From Monarcha castaneiventris obscurior (lineage: Eukaryota > Chordata > Aves > Passeriformes > Monarchidae), in contig JAMPIT010000059.1 of the NCBI GenBank assembly GCA_026261815.1, positions 20,136,001 to 20,200,000 of the forward strand: a DNA stretch of 64,000 nt, read 5' to 3'. Within the stretch, counting starts at the first letter, position 1. The number at the start of each line of letters is the position of its first letter. This document shows positions 34,712-47,989 of this stretch, in pieces. A model generated the notes under the pieces. That model saw only the letters and a list, made by a program, of their open reading frames with translations. It had not been told where the DNA came from and did no database searches. A program made the position numbers and the translations under genes.

Positions 34712-37700
34712 CCAGTAAAGGTCTGGCTGTTTATTAACGCCTGAAAAACTTTTGGACATCTTGATTTCTTTGCATCTTGCTCCTTATCACTGTAACTTAT
34801 TTCTTAGCATTGTGGATATTTTGAGAATTATTTCATTAATACTGCAAATAAATTAAAGTGTAATGAAATGGGACTAGTATAAATATCTTAAAGGATTAGA
34901 AACTAGTACAACCTCATTAATGAATCTTGTGCTTCAAGTGGTAAAGCCTTGGCTGGTAGCCCATTACTGCCACTGCTTTAAGTAATAAAATAATAGTGTA
35001 TGTCTTAAAAATCAATGCTAGGTTACCAGGAGAAAGTAGTAGTGCCTTGAAATACTGCAGGGCAATCCTATTATGTACATGATTGGTTTTGACAGTTTTG
35101 TGGGTTCAGGAGAAAAGCCTGAAACTGTCTTCCTCTGCTAAACGTCTTTAGCATTAGGCAGTATATGCAGCGTGTGTGCAAAGCTGAATTACGTGTCACG
35201 CTATTTTTTTCTCTGTAAAAAATTCAAGCAGAGGAAGTAGACATATATATGGTAAGCAGTTGTCTTTTAGAAAAAAATCTTTATTAAACTAGAGAAAATA
35301 CATCTATTCACTGAAATGCCTACTTTTTAAAAGTTGTCTGTTGCTGAAATAATGTGAATATTAAAAATCCCGAGATAATCTGTCTAAAGCAAAATGCTTG
35401 CTAAAACCAGAAACTTGTACATACTAGTGCAGAACTAGCCTTCAGTGCTATTTGATATAGTTCCAATCTGGAGGTGAGCAGTGCAGTTCAGACTTATGTC
35501 TGATTTCACATATGAAGAACAATCTTTTGTGTATACACTTTCTACCAGATTTGTTGCTCTATTTTTTTCTCTCCATTTCCTTGACCATGGACAAAACCCC
35601 AGTATTTATCTTCACCCATTGCTGTTGTTTCAAAACTTTCTCAAGAATTTGACTTGGATTTACTGAATATACATGTTGACCAAAAATAGAGAAAAAAAGT
35701 CTGATTGAGTCAAGAAAATTTGTGGGGATGGTTTGAAGACAGATTAAATTTCTCATGGTAAAGTTTAAATGTATTTTGGAAATGTGAGAAAGGAATAATA
35801 TATAAACATTTCAATGTTCTTGGTATTAATTTAAAACATGCTAGATCCATAGAAATGTATATATATTACTCTCTTTAAAATCTATGACTGTGTTACTTTT
35901 ATTATATGCAGACTGAGGAGGAAGACATGAAGACCACAAGGAATAGAGGACATATTACCTTGCTACAGAGAAAAGAAACAAAGAAAACAAAGAATGTCTA
36001 ATAAAATAATGTTGAATTACATTTTTATCAGGAAAAAGAAGCATAATGTACAAATTGATACACATTTCAGCTATTCCAGTTAGCCTATGTTTGCCCTGTG
36101 AAGCATTGAAAGACACTCCAGACAAAAGCCACAATGCAAAAAGTAAAAAACATAGACTCTGAGAAAGTAGCATTAAGAGGTTTTGAAAATGACAGCTGTT
36201 TGTCCTAATAAGAACACAATGTGTGAACGTTCATTTGCCATTTATAGAAACTGAAACACCTGGCAAATTAAAACCAACTTGAGATATGTACAAATAGTTA
36301 CAGGCACTGAAATGATTTCTCAAAGTAACGCAGTACGACAATCATCTTAAAGAGTACAAAATTAACAATTTGCCAAAAAGGATGAGGGTAAATTTGAGGA
36401 GCAATAGCTATTGGCAGCTGAAGACAAATACAGGATTTATGTATGTGCAAACCTTATTTTGGAAGGGTATGTTATATGCCAGAATGTCCAAAATGACAAA
36501 GCACACAGGTCTGAATTTGCTGAGAGTGTGCCATTTAATTTTAGGGAGTAAGAGTACAGGGTGTGGTGTTTCAACATTGTGGATCTGTAGGGATTAATCT
36601 CAAAATATGGTTTTGCATGGTTTTCCTTCTACAAAGCCATTATCAGAATGCTGAAAAAACAAAAAAAAAACAGTACGTTTTTCTTTATAGGAAAACATAA
36701 AACTTTAAGGAACAAACATTTCCTGTTGCAACTTCTCTGCAGTGTGATGAGCATTTTAAATAAGCACCAAAAAGCAAAAAGGGAAAAACATCCAGACACA
36801 TCTGAAATTAAGCCTTCGATGAGTTTCAGATGCCATTATTAAAAAAGGGAAAAAGAATAAATAAATAAGAATCAAGCCTGAAATCTGAAACATCCACTAA
36901 ATGTAATTTATGTTTATCAAAATCCAAGTTTGCCATAAATAAAATTTTGCTGACTAATACCAGTAAGAAAGATATGTTCACCTGCTTTTGGGATCCTACA
37001 TGGAACTAAGAATGTCTTTTAGCAATTTAATGAAAAACATTGTTGTATCAATAAAAAATTAATGCAGGCACATTTCCTGTCTTCATTACAAATGGAGTTT
37101 GAATTATAACATTTCGATCACTAAAAAAAAAATAAATATTATGTTAGCAGTCTTTTTACAAAGAAAAGAAATCCAATATAATAATAATAAAAAAATCATT
37201 CTAGTTTAGATTCTCAAAACAACTTTGAAAATCTAAAAGAGAAAATATGTGTCAGTAGTTACAGATAAAATTTTCTCATGTTTTTGGATAACAATGACCC
37301 TGCCATACTGCCAACATATTGAAGCAAAAGTCTTACATGAAAAATGCAATAGAAAAGATACGGACGAAGAAATTAACTGTCTTAACATTTCAGGAAAATC
37401 AGAATTAATTCTAGAGGGAACACAATTGTTAAAAGAATTATATTTATTTAGAGAGGTGCTGACTTCAGCGGAAGCTGATTTGAAACAGAAATTAGCATTC
37501 TGAGTACAAGGAAGATAAACAGGAGGTGGATGAAAATGAAAGAAATTATCCAAATCAGGAAATGAATTAGAAAATGAGACATTAATGATTTCCCCTCTAG
37601 TAGGTAATCAGCTGTTACAGTGACACCTGCAAGAATAAAGTATGATGGGAACTAGATCTAGCAAACGTCTTCCACATAGTCCTATTTCATATTTTGTTTG

Positions 37701-39049
37701 TGAGACATGCTCGTTATTTGATGCTTGTGTGCATCTTTACTTAGTCCTACAGAAAATAAATATGTGCAGCAAGTGAAATCTGTGAATGTAATTAAAAATA
37801 TGAAGCTTCTTAAATATCAAAAGGTACAGAGTAGGAAAGTTATGTCGACCGCTCTCAGTTTTTGTCCTTTGCTCTTGACTCTACTGGAAGGGCAAGTGAA
37901 AAAAAAAAAAAATAGTACAAATCCAAACTTGTACTGAATGTATCTGTGGGAAAATTAGTATCACTTGATATATTTAGAATGCATTTCACTTTTCTTTCAA
38001 ATTTTTTCAGTGCTTCATTTGCTTTTAATTTTACTTTGGAATTTAATTAAGTTTTCTGTGTTCATTATGTTTCAACACATCATCAGAGAATATAAAACAG
38101 TTACTCTAAAAAGCAAAGCTGAATGTAAACCTTTTATTTGTTTAGGCATTGTACCAAACTAAAACACACAGCTATTTCATTTTAATAGTTGACATTTAGC
38201 ATGTACTTTATCAGGCTGCAGTCACCAGTGAGTGCCCAAGAGTAACCACAGAATCAATTTCTTTTGATTGTTTAACATTTAAAATAATTTTTGTGTAATG
38301 TTTCCAAGTAATGAAAGGCATTGAAATTTTCATAGGGTTTTGAGGCTGAAGGCACCTCCCTTTAGTGGGAGTCACCTTTAGTGACTCAAGGACAACTGTA
38401 GAGCCACTGTTTTGCAGGATTACAAACCTGCAGGTTCTCCCATATCTCCTTACCTCAGTAATGAGAGTTATCATTGGAGTTTTTCCCCTATGCTTTCTTG
38501 CTTCTGGAAACATTAATACCAGCTGAGTACTTGAGGATATAAATAATCTGATAAGGTCCAATAAAACCATGAATATGTCTAAAGTATTGTGTAAACCATT
38601 ATTGTCTTCCGGGCTTCATTTTGACTGGAAATAAGGTTATTAAATACCATAAACATGTTTTTAAAATCAAATACCACACTGCATCTCTTACTGAAGGAAT
38701 TTCCCTTGGGAATAGAATTTTAGAGATTGTTCTGTCCAGGTCTGACTGCAAAAAGTCATTCATAGGAAAAAATACGTCAGAAAAACAGGAACAGAAAATG
38801 CCAGCAGTCACATCATAACACTGGTCAAGTTGGAGAAATACTCTCCCACCATCAGCTTATTCAGGTCTTCAAACTCCAGCTTAAACTGTTCATAGCCCTG
38901 AATCACAGTCATTCTGCAACCTATTCTACTGCTGGGTCATCATTAAAATAATAAAAAAAAAAAATTTAAAAAAAAGATGAAAGTGGATATCCTTTTATTT
39001 TAATTTATGCCTAGCTATGCCTGCAGGATATTAGTGAGATATGAGTTGG
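34712..39049. other. unannotated AT-rich sequence, 4.3 kb
   Basis: No gene or transposon recognised. Open frames at 37249-37503 plus (GTG start) and 38211-38570 minus lack recognisable domains. Short A-runs occur (for example near 37900 and 38950). Confidence 0.4.
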
Positions 39050-39385
39050 ACTTCCCGTTCCTTCCTCCCTTCATGTATTTATGTATTATACACACTGATG
39101 TCCTGCTCCTTCCATACCCTACTTTTCTGCAGGCTGATCAGTTCCATCTCTCTCAGCCTCTCCGAGTTTGACAGATGCTTCTGGCCCTTAATTTTTTATG
39201 CCCTTTTGTGGCTTTGCTCCAATATGTCCATATCTTGTGCTGGGGAGATGAGAACTGGACCCTGTACTCCAGACAAGTTTCACAGGTGCTGGGTACTCCC
39301 TTCAACCTCCTGGCAATACCCTTCTAAAGGCTGCTCAGCACACTGCTGGCTGCCTTCAGCATGGGGACAGAAATTCTTAGTTTAT
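39050..39385 (-). mobile_element. old CR1 fragment, minus strand
   Basis: The plus strand reads as the reverse complement of the C-terminal part of CR1 ORF2. Blocks include CTGCAGGCTGATCAG, the TCTCTCAGCCTCTC region, a TGGACCCTGTACTCCAG block and a CACACTGCTGGCTGCC block. It is strongly diverged and lacks the 3' end. The frame at 39041-39445 plus is a shadow. Confidence 0.8.
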
Positions 39386-39567
39386 CTGCAAGTAGAGAGC
39401 CTCAGTTTTGTCATAGTCATGTTTTCAAGACTTTTTTCACTATGATGGTTGATAACAACAAAGAGAATTCTAATTCAACTACAATGAAATACTCTGCGAA
39501 CTTGAACCCAAAGCATGATGCTACACTAGATGACCAGGTTTTTAATCTATTGTTGATGAAATTGATG

Positions 39568-39610
39568 TCTTATAAACATTGATGTTTATAAGATAATGTC
39601 TTATAAACAT
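39568..39610. repeat. perfect 12-bp inverted repeat plus a third direct copy
   Basis: TCTTATAAACAT (39568-39579) and its exact reverse complement ATGTTTATAAGA (39582-39593) are separated by only two bases. A further direct copy, GTCTTATAAACAT, follows at 39598-39610. The segment could form a hairpin or cruciform in single-stranded form. It belongs to no transposon I recognise. Confidence 0.9.
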
Positions 39611-39611
39611 C

Positions 39612-42600
39612 TATAAATGTTAGCCTTGCCCACCTCTCTCTTATTTTAAATTTAAACTGTAATTTAATCCATTGCAATTTTTGTAGAAAAGTCCATTGAC
39701 CAAAAAACGCTGCCTGCAATTTCAAAATGTAGTCTTCAAATATGAAAGAATATTTTTAACTTTTTAGGATGTCTTCCCCTGTCTAAAAAATTACTATAGC
39801 GTCTCAGATTGTAACTAGAAAATGGATGAAGATTTGTACTTTTTTCTCTCAGTTGAAAAAATGACTCATTTCCAATCCTATGATTCTCATCTTGTCTGAT
39901 AAAGAGTGAGTTAAACAATAAAAAGGTTTATATTTGTTACTATTTTTTTTCAGATAGAATCTCCTACCTTTTATAGTCATAAATTTGGCAGTACTCTTAA
40001 GCTTGGTGATTTCTTTAAAACCTACTTAAAAGTTGTTTTTATTAATCAGTCTGGTTATTGTGTTGATATCCTGATATTCATTAAAATTCAGAAAATGTTC
40101 ATTCAATTACCAGAAACAGAGAAACAGAGAGAGAAATTCACATTGAATTCATGCTATCCTCAAATGCATGCTCACTGTTAAGAAGAAAAAGTTCACATTG
40201 AGAAAGATCTTAAGAGTAGTGGAGGATTCCTCTCTGAACCAGAAGTCTAAGAAAAGTAAATAATCTGCTTAGATTTGCATCACCACAGAAAATATTAAAC
40301 TCAGAAATTTCAGATTTTTTTTAGTTATAAACTAAAAAGACTAAATTAGACATGCTCTTGCTTTGATCTGTATTTTGTAACAAACCTCATGTAAGTTCCT
40401 TAAAATAAATGTATATGACCACTTTTTTTGTCCCTTTTCCTCTTAAAGCCATGCCTTTTGCAGTCATACCATATTTGATGAGTAGACTATCAACAATATT
40501 TAAACTCTCTTCCTCAAGAAGATGGAGAGAATAATCAGGATTTCTATCCCTGTAACTAAATACCTTTGCTCTTATTCCTAAAAGACTTCAAAGTCTATGT
40601 GACCGGGCTATATCTGGTCATGTAGATGCCAAATGCCTGCAACTTTTTCTGATTAAAATGAAGAATTATGACTAATTTTAAAATTGTTTCACGGTTCAAT
40701 AAAGCCCTCAAAAAAACAATGACATAAAACCCCCTTTAGAGTCTATTAGTATACATAAAATAATCTTTTAGAATGCATCTGATGTCCAAATTAATTGTTG
40801 TTTCAAAGACATTTCTTTAAAGTGCCTAGTACTGTGATTTTTGGGATTTACTAATTTGAAATCAAGACAGCCAGAGAGGTAAGTAGTAAAACAGTAAAAT
40901 AGTGAAGTACTACTTATATATACAAATTTTAATTTTCTACTGTACTATTCTGGTCTTTTAAATAAACCTGATAAATAGAAAGCTAAATCTGCATGAATAC
41001 TAAAAGGTAACATAAAAAAGGAATTATTAATGATTGGAGGACTAAAAAGTGTGTCTTTTCACTGTATGTCTTCTTGAAAGGCTATGTCTTTCCACTGATC
41101 TGTCAGAAATTTGTATCACACAACAGATCGGGAGACTACACACAACCACTCAGTAGTTTTATCAGGAAAAAGGGGTTCCAGGGCCATTCTTTCATTCCAG
41201 TGCTTGGGAATCCAGACAAAAGCAAATAAGAAAAAATGCTAAATAGTACTAATGACTTCGTACACAAATATGAAAATTAGACTTGCAATCAAAGTCAATG
41301 TTTTTCATTTGACAGGAAAAGAGCTTTTAGCTGTCTCAATGGGTTCTGATCACATTTTATCTCAGGAGGATGTACTAATTATGCATTTCACCACCATTAA
41401 TTTGAGTTAGGAAAGAATTTATCTAAATTGCTATTTGTATTTCCGTCTCTGGCCTTCCAAATAACTTGCAATGACATGTGATATTGCTAGACATTCCTCT
41501 TTTGAACAGCTTCAAGGCGAAGGTTATATCTGCTACGTAAAACTTACTGTCATCTCTAGAGCGCTCAGCAGTTTAGGCTTCACATGTGCTTATTTTTGCT
41601 GGCTCTGTTGCTGCTGCACTCCTCTCTCTGCAGTGCAGCAGCTGTACCCTGGGGTTCAGCCAGCTTTATACTGCAGAACCTCTACCCAGCTCCTTTTGAG
41701 AACTACAAATATGTTATAAATACTTAAAACTCGTGTTGCTCCCATTTCCTACTTCACATGCCTTTTCTGCAACACTTGAATCAAAGAACGTGAGAAACTG
41801 TTTCAGTGTCTTTTTATGAAAACAGGTTACTGCTTCTCTCTTCAGCTGCACTGTTCTATCAATCAACATCGACATATTTATCAATAAATTCTTGTGTCAG
41901 TACTGTCCCATCAAGAACAGACATACTGTGAGAAGTCTAATCCAACTGAAGTGAGCCAAGAAAAGGATACACTATATCTAGAAACTATGCAATATATTCA
42001 AAAGGCTTTGAAAATCCCTCAATTTTGCTAAACTCCTGAAGCAAATTCTATGAGAGAATAGGAAGTGAAAGATGTTTCCTGTGTTCACAGTTACAAAAAA
42101 AATGAATTCAAAAGTAAAAATGTGCAAATACAACTTTAATTCAGAGAGAGATGCTAAGTTCCACTGCCACATTAAAGAAAATTATATGGCATAGTTCACA
42201 CAAGCCTGTTTAATATTACCCCCAGAACAGGTTGCATGGTGTTAATCAAATATGTAAGTCAGATTTTTATTGAATGGGTTTTGCTGTACAATCTGTAACA
42301 AACCCACTTCTATAGCTGACTTACTTTTTGCTTACTGAAAAGGACATGATGAAGTACTGACTCCTGAATTTCTGGAGTTCATGATTTCCACAATTCAGTA
42401 ACCTGGAGGGTTCCTATGAATAAGAGGATGCCTAGGAGATAGATCATGAAAGTGTGTTTTGCTTCTAAGAGTTAGTATTTAATAAGATGGCCAGGAAAAG
42501 CTAGACAATAAAAACTCATTTTAATGAAGATGTGATAGTTCAGGAAATGAAAGCCTAATATGCTCCAGAATAGATAAATTTAAAAAACCCACTCTGTTAG

Positions 42601-45264
42601 CTGACTTAGAATTCTGGACCTATGTATCTCACATCTTCTGGGCAGTTACGACAATTAATTTTTTATATGTTCCTTAGGGAGAAGTTGAATTTAGCACAAA
42701 ATCTTTAGAAACATAGAGTGGTCGTATAGTCACAAAATTGTAAATGTTTTTATATGGTAATTCTTACAAGCATTCACTTTGAACTGAGAATTTGTACTTT
42801 TTTCCTTTTTTTTTTTTTCTCTCTTGGAAGAGTTAAGGGGTATTTCTTTATTCTCCTTGATACAGAAGAATGCTCTTTTCAAACATCAAGTACCTCTTCC
42901 TTTTCAGGCTGGAGTACATCAGCAGTGCTCTAGTGTTCTCAGAGAAGCTATTAGGAAAACTTCAACCTGCTGAAGTTTTTCTTAAACAACAAAAACCACA
43001 ACAAAAACCATTCACATTCTTTTTCTTAAAAAACCTGTGAACATTTCTAACTCTCCAGTTGTGGATCGTGACACTACTGTTACTTTTGAGGATGTGTACA
43101 AGTTCTACAGTGCCCGGTCCTTTGATAATTTAACTCCAGTGAGGAATGTCAGCAGCTCTCTACTGTCTATGTCTATTATCTTAAGAGAGAATCCTTTATA
43201 TCCTCAAGGTCTTTTCATTACAGGCTCTCTGCTATTCCCTCTTCCTGTAGTAGGTAGTGCGAAAAATTGCCTGATAAAAATATGTGAACTATGCTCATCC
43301 AATAATTTCTCAAAAAACTTTAAAAACCTTAGTAAGTCTTACTATCCTAACCACACCTTAGAGACAGTCTTCAAAATCATTTTCAGTTTTCAGAGTATCT
43401 TTCCCTGCTGTGCTTTTCCACCTTTCTTTCTTTCCTCATACCACTCACACAGACATTTTTTTTCAAGAGTTCTTGTCAATATTGCCACGTCACACGTTCT
43501 TCAGAAAAAAGGATTTCTATCACTTCTTTTGCCACATTTGCTGTTGAAACACATTAAAATGCATAAACTTTTTTCTGTAAGAATAGAATTCTGCAGTGTG
43601 AGTTTATGCATTGCTACTGTCTCATCTCTGTCTCTGAAAACTGGCACAATATTATTGTCTTATGTGTAAAGCACTGGGCAAACATTTAACAGGGCTCAAT
43701 TCTAAGGCTGCTATTCTGATTCAATTTTAAGATGAACTCTCTACAGAATTATCTTTTTTTTTTTTTACTGAGAATAAAGGAAATATTAAATAATTTCAAA
43801 GATACACAGCCACAGAAATAGTTCAAATATTCTTACAAGTATGTTATTATTTCTATCCTTCCCAACCTGAACATGTGGTTCTTTCATATGACACTTGAAG
43901 CACCATCTGCCTAATTATAATCAAATGATTGTAAACTGTCATTAGTGTAATACTATAGACAATCCTCATCATCTCAATAGCACAAACTTTCACTTTCTTT
44001 CTGATTATTTTTCCCTTTCATTGTATAAATTGAAGGCAGAGAATACTTTCATTGTTCTGGAGTTAACTGCCCTCTCCCTCCCTCTTCCTCACTCAGTCTC
44101 TTGTTCCAGTAAAAAACTGGTATCTTTCTAATGTGTGAAGGTTATTTTAGATTAAAAAAAAAAAATTCTAACCTTTATTTCTAACAAGTTTTGATATTTT
44201 CAATAATCTTTGAAAAACAGTGTTCAAAGATAATGCAGTCTGGATTTTTTAAAGTGAAAATGAAATAACTTTTTTTTTTCACATCTCTGCTGATATGTTC
44301 AGACACTTTATACTTTTGTTGCTTCCTTTGATTTCAGAAATAGAATTTTTTTGTACTGTAGAGTGGAGAATATAAGTCTTCTCATATGAAGTGTTTGCAT
44401 AGGTTCGCAAAATACAGACGTTAGTGGCAATGCATGGAGAGAACCTGAGAAAAAGCCTCCTGCTTGTTCTCTAAAATATACTGTACAGTAATTACAACAC
44501 GATGGTAGGGCAGAGTAATGTTAATGAATGTGATGTAATAAATAAATGAACAATACTTGGGATGATGTTGGATGCCTGCTTTATGTCATCAGCCATATGA
44601 CATATGTGTCTAAAGTAAATGACCCAAAGGGAAAAATAGTTATTGCGGTAAAGGACAATAAGGAAGGGGAGTTTTGACTAGCCTAAACTGAGCTGCAAAA
44701 AAGCTGATCTATTGACTTTAGCATAAAAATAGCTGTATGAACACTGGAGCATGAAAGCCAGTGAAATGTTCTTAATGGTATAGAGATACTATTTTTGTCA
44801 AATGTATAGAGAGATAATACCATAAATTGTGAATAATACCATAAATGCTCTTGCTACCTTTTAATTGATGATAAACAACAACAGAATCCCTTCTTTAACA
44901 AGCTTTTTCAGTAAGTTTAAATAGTGAACATACTTCCAAAAATTATCTTGAATGATGCAGCTCTATTTCAAGAGCTATACCCAAGAGAAACTGGTTTATA
45001 TTTTATAATATTAAAGTTTTCAATCCTGGTCTTCACATGTTCTCAAGTAAACAGGAATTTTCTTAAAGATTAAAATGTCCCCATTTTTCCAATAATTCTC
45101 AGGAGTCTGGAGGGAATTTTGCATCCAATACCTGGACAATAAGAAGCTGCAGGTAGAATTTCATTATCTAAAGTATATCCATACAAAAAACCATGCCAGA
45201 ATTACTTAAATGTAAAAGAGGTAAAAATCATACATCTTTCTCACCCAAACCCAAGATGAACCCT
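39612..45264. other. unannotated AT-rich sequence, 5.6 kb
   Basis: No gene or transposon family recognised. The longest open frame in this stretch (43037-43669 plus, 210 codons) begins with GTG. It is described separately. Poly(T)/T-C runs occur near 42805 and 43755. Confidence 0.4.
43037..43669 (+). other. longest open frame of the plus-strand middle region, unrecognised
   Basis: The frame is 210 codons long and starts with GTG, so its start is not a canonical eukaryotic ATG. The first 45 residues look protein-like (Val-Thr-Phe-Glu-Asp-Val-Tyr-Lys-Phe-Tyr). The rest turns into Phe/Leu/Ser-rich sequence, as expected from T-rich DNA. No splice-site pair or domain was found. It is most likely chance, or at most an old decayed coding segment. 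Confidence 0.12.
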
Positions 45265-45394
45265 CAGTGGAAGATCACATCAGGGAATAGTTAGGCAAAT
45301 TTGACATATGTAAGTCCATGTGCCCTGATGGGATGCAGCTATGAGTGCTGAGGAAGCTGGCTGATGACATTGCAAGACCACTGTCACTTATCTG
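45265..45394 (+). mobile_element. CR1 ORF2 fragment, plus strand
   Basis: About 130 bp encode, with one stop, the start of the CR1 reverse transcriptase: the Lys-Ser-Met-Cys-Pro-Asp-Gly-Met block near 45315 and the Leu-Ala-Asp-Asp-Ile-Ala-Arg-Pro-Leu block near 45360. This is the same ORF2 segment as 32100-32180 on the minus strand. Neither end is a natural CR1 end; it stops abruptly beside the GC-richer block that follows. Confidence 0.8.
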
Positions 45395-46165
45395 TGATGT
45401 CCACCAGCTTTCTCTGCAGTCGTGGATGCATCGCCCCAAGGCCTACGGACTTGCGGATGTAAAGTTTGTCTAGGTGTTTGTCTTGGGGTGATTCACGATG
45501 ATTAGTCTATTTCCTGATCCTCTGCTCTATGCCCAGAAATGGTTGCTGTATCTTTACGATGTGGCTGGGGAGGGGGGAACTTTGGGCTTTTCCAGAGCCT
45601 CACTTCCCGGGCATCCAGGGTGCCATTGTCTGGGTATTTCTTGGCTAGCTTGGTTTTGTTAGCCCAGGCAAGGAGTTTTTCCCTTCCCTGACTCTGGGAA
45701 GCTGTAGCAGCAATCCTTCAGCAACTTTTTTGAGGTGACAACTTGTTAGTCCAAGACCAGAGAAAATGGGACCTGCTGGAGAGCGTTTGGTCAGGATCGG
45801 TGGGAAAGGGGCTGCTCCACTTTGGCTCCAAACCTCAGGAAGTTGAACCAGGGAGAAAAAGCACACCCAGAAGCTCTAGCCCAGCTACTTCATCTGCCAT
45901 GGAGAGGAGGTCAATGCCAGAGAGTCGTCAGATTTTCATCTGCTGCCCAAATTGCAGTGTGAAGCTCCTGTTTGTTTTTTTTTAATCTCTGAGACAGACA
46001 CCAGTGCCATCTTCCACCGCGTGGCATAAGCCAGTATTTTTTCTCTGGAATTTTAGGGTTTCGTTCCAGTGTGCCTATTGGTGGAAAGATGTTGTTGGAA
46101 CATTTTTAGAGGAGACAACTTGTTCTCCTAAATTTGTGTCTAATTAGGATTAGACACCGAGATGG
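45395..46165. mobile_element. GC-richer LTR-like block (unresolved)
   Basis: Base composition changes sharply after the CR1 fragment. Segments such as CTTGGGGTGATTCACGATGA and TCCTCTGCTCTATGCCCAG remind me of songbird LTR sequences, and a C/T-rich segment with many CpGs follows. I cannot place both ends, orientation or a target duplication, so this is a tentative assignment. It interrupts a CR1, consistent with insertion. Frames at 45645-45866 minus and 45743-45985 plus have no domains. Confidence 0.35.
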
Positions 46166-47239
46166 TGTTCTTTAATGTTGGGGTTCAGTATTGTATGACC
46201 TGATATAACATAGGGAAATGTTTGACGGAAATGTTCCAAGGAACTCTGGGACAGAATTAGAGAACAATGCAGTGTAGCCATCAGGCATACTGTGACTGAT
46301 AATTCTTTCACAGTACAGACCTACTGTCAATTTTTGTACTTCACAACTGTATCTGCATCAAACCATACTAGTCACTGCAGAATATCAGTGTTTTAACTAA
46401 AGAAAAAAATTATATATTTTTGAAGTGCCTTATTTACTTTCTTTTAACAATGCTTCATATTCTATTGAAATTCTGGGAAGGAAGATGTCCCTTTTGAAAT
46501 AAAAATGTACTGTCATGGAGGTCACATAGGAGGCATTTAACCCTGCTTTTGTGTATCATCTTGAAATCTAAGTAGAGAGCTGGGAGAAGGGCAAGAAATG
46601 CGTGGTTTGTTTTTTTACAGTGAGACAAGAAAAAGGGAAATCATTAAGTTACCATTGGCAATAAAGAGGAGGGACTATTCTGTGGGATTGAGCATATATC
46701 AGACAAAGACATGCCCTTTCCCTTCCTAACAGACCAGGTTATCAGTCACAGTGACTTAACGGCACTTTTTTATGGAGTCCTGAAGAATCACAATTTAGTA
46801 AAAGGAGATGCTCTTACAAGTGAACCTCAAGCACTCTTTCCCCCATCCCCCCTGAAGCTTGCTAAGCCTTTTTTAGTGTTAAGACACTTAACTGACTTTT
46901 TATCTCCAAACTCCAGGCAAAGTAGTAAATTCATGTTTTGCACTATATTCTGCTCAATGAATTCCAAATGACTACAGTGCCTCTTGCCCAGGGACCAGCT
47001 GCTTCACCCTAGGAAAAAATGCACTTCAGCACTCTCCAATGCCCCTTTCCTACTGGTACCATCTCCATCAGAAAAGACACAAAAAATAAACATAAGACAG
47101 GATTGGCAGGCCAAGATTTTACCTTCACAGCAATTATGTAAACTAAATGCCCACATGGATTAAGTAAGAGGCTCTCAACAAAACACAAACGTAAAAATAA
47201 AGCACACAAGAGATGGAAGCAGTTAGGATGAATGTAAAG
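46166..47239. other. unannotated AT-rich sequence
   Basis: No gene or repeat family recognised. The frame at 46711-46971 plus is short and not family-like. Confidence 0.45.
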
Positions 47240-47850
47240 ACATTGTCAAAGCTTGCAGGGATGAGGTTAGGAGAGACACTGTGGTTCGGGGACTAAAAAA
47301 GGGAGCAATACTGTTTAAGATCCTTATTCATGACCTGGGAGATGATCAAGTCTGTGGATGATTCAAAACTTTAGGGAGCTCTTCATACACCTTGGTTGTG
47401 CTGCCATTCAGGTGGGCAACTCAGCCCCTGCAGCCATAAATATTGGAAAATAATAGGCTGGAAATCAGCCTTGAAGAAAATGACATTGGGATTCTGGAAG
47501 ACTACAAATTTAACATGTTCCAGTGATGTCTCCAGTAGCAAGAAGGTCAGCGACATTTGGAGCTGTATTACAGGAGCATTGTCAGGTCAAGGGGAGGTGA
47601 GCATTTCGCTTTACTGGTGAGGTCACACCTAGAGTTCTGGGTGCATTCCTGGACTTCTCATTATGAAAAAAGACATGGACACACTGGGACATGTCTGGTA
47701 AGGGATCATAAAAATTATTAAAGGGCTGCAGCATCTGTCGTGTGAGAGGCTGAAAGAGATGGGACTGCTCCGCCTGCAGAAGATGATCCTTGGAGGACTG
47801 GGGAGGGAGAAGAAGGAAATAAGGAGATGATAAGGCTATTGCAGTAATTT
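47240..47850 (+). mobile_element. diverged CR1 ORF2 3' fragment, plus strand
   Basis: The segment reads as a heavily mutated CR1 ORF2 C-terminal half. Landmarks are a Gly-Ala-Ile-Leu-Phe-Lys-Ile-Leu-Ile block (about 47305), a block replacing the Phe-Ala-Asp-Asp region with a stop (about 47355), the Ala-Leu-Leu-Val-Arg-Ser-His-Leu-Glu-Phe block (about 47605-47635), and a CGGCTG-like Glu-Arg-Leu region (about 47750). No 3' terminal repeat is seen. It differs from the other copies and probably belongs to another CR1 subfamily. Confidence 0.75.
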
Positions 47851-47958
47851 TCTTCCTTGTTTTTCTGTTTTTCTCATTTTGGGAATAAAACATAAAACCC
47901 AAACCCAGCAAACCAAAGTAACAAACAAAAAAACTGAACCAGTGATGGTACCTTAATA

Positions 47959-47974
47959 AGGTCACCTTAGGTCA
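47959..47974 (+). promoter_or_regulatory. candidate DR4 nuclear-receptor motif (two AGGTCA half-sites)
   Basis: Two perfect AGGTCA hexamers (47959-47964, 47969-47974) are spaced by four bases, the DR4 layout bound by thyroid-hormone receptor or LXR with RXR. A degenerate AGGTGA follows at 47981-47986. A motif match alone is weak evidence of function. Confidence 0.3.
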
Positions 47975-47989
47975 CCTTTAAGGTGATCC

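Noticed and set aside
34529..34759. Leu-Phe repeat protein, minus strand
   Set aside because: It is the translation of the GAAAAA microsatellite, not a gene.
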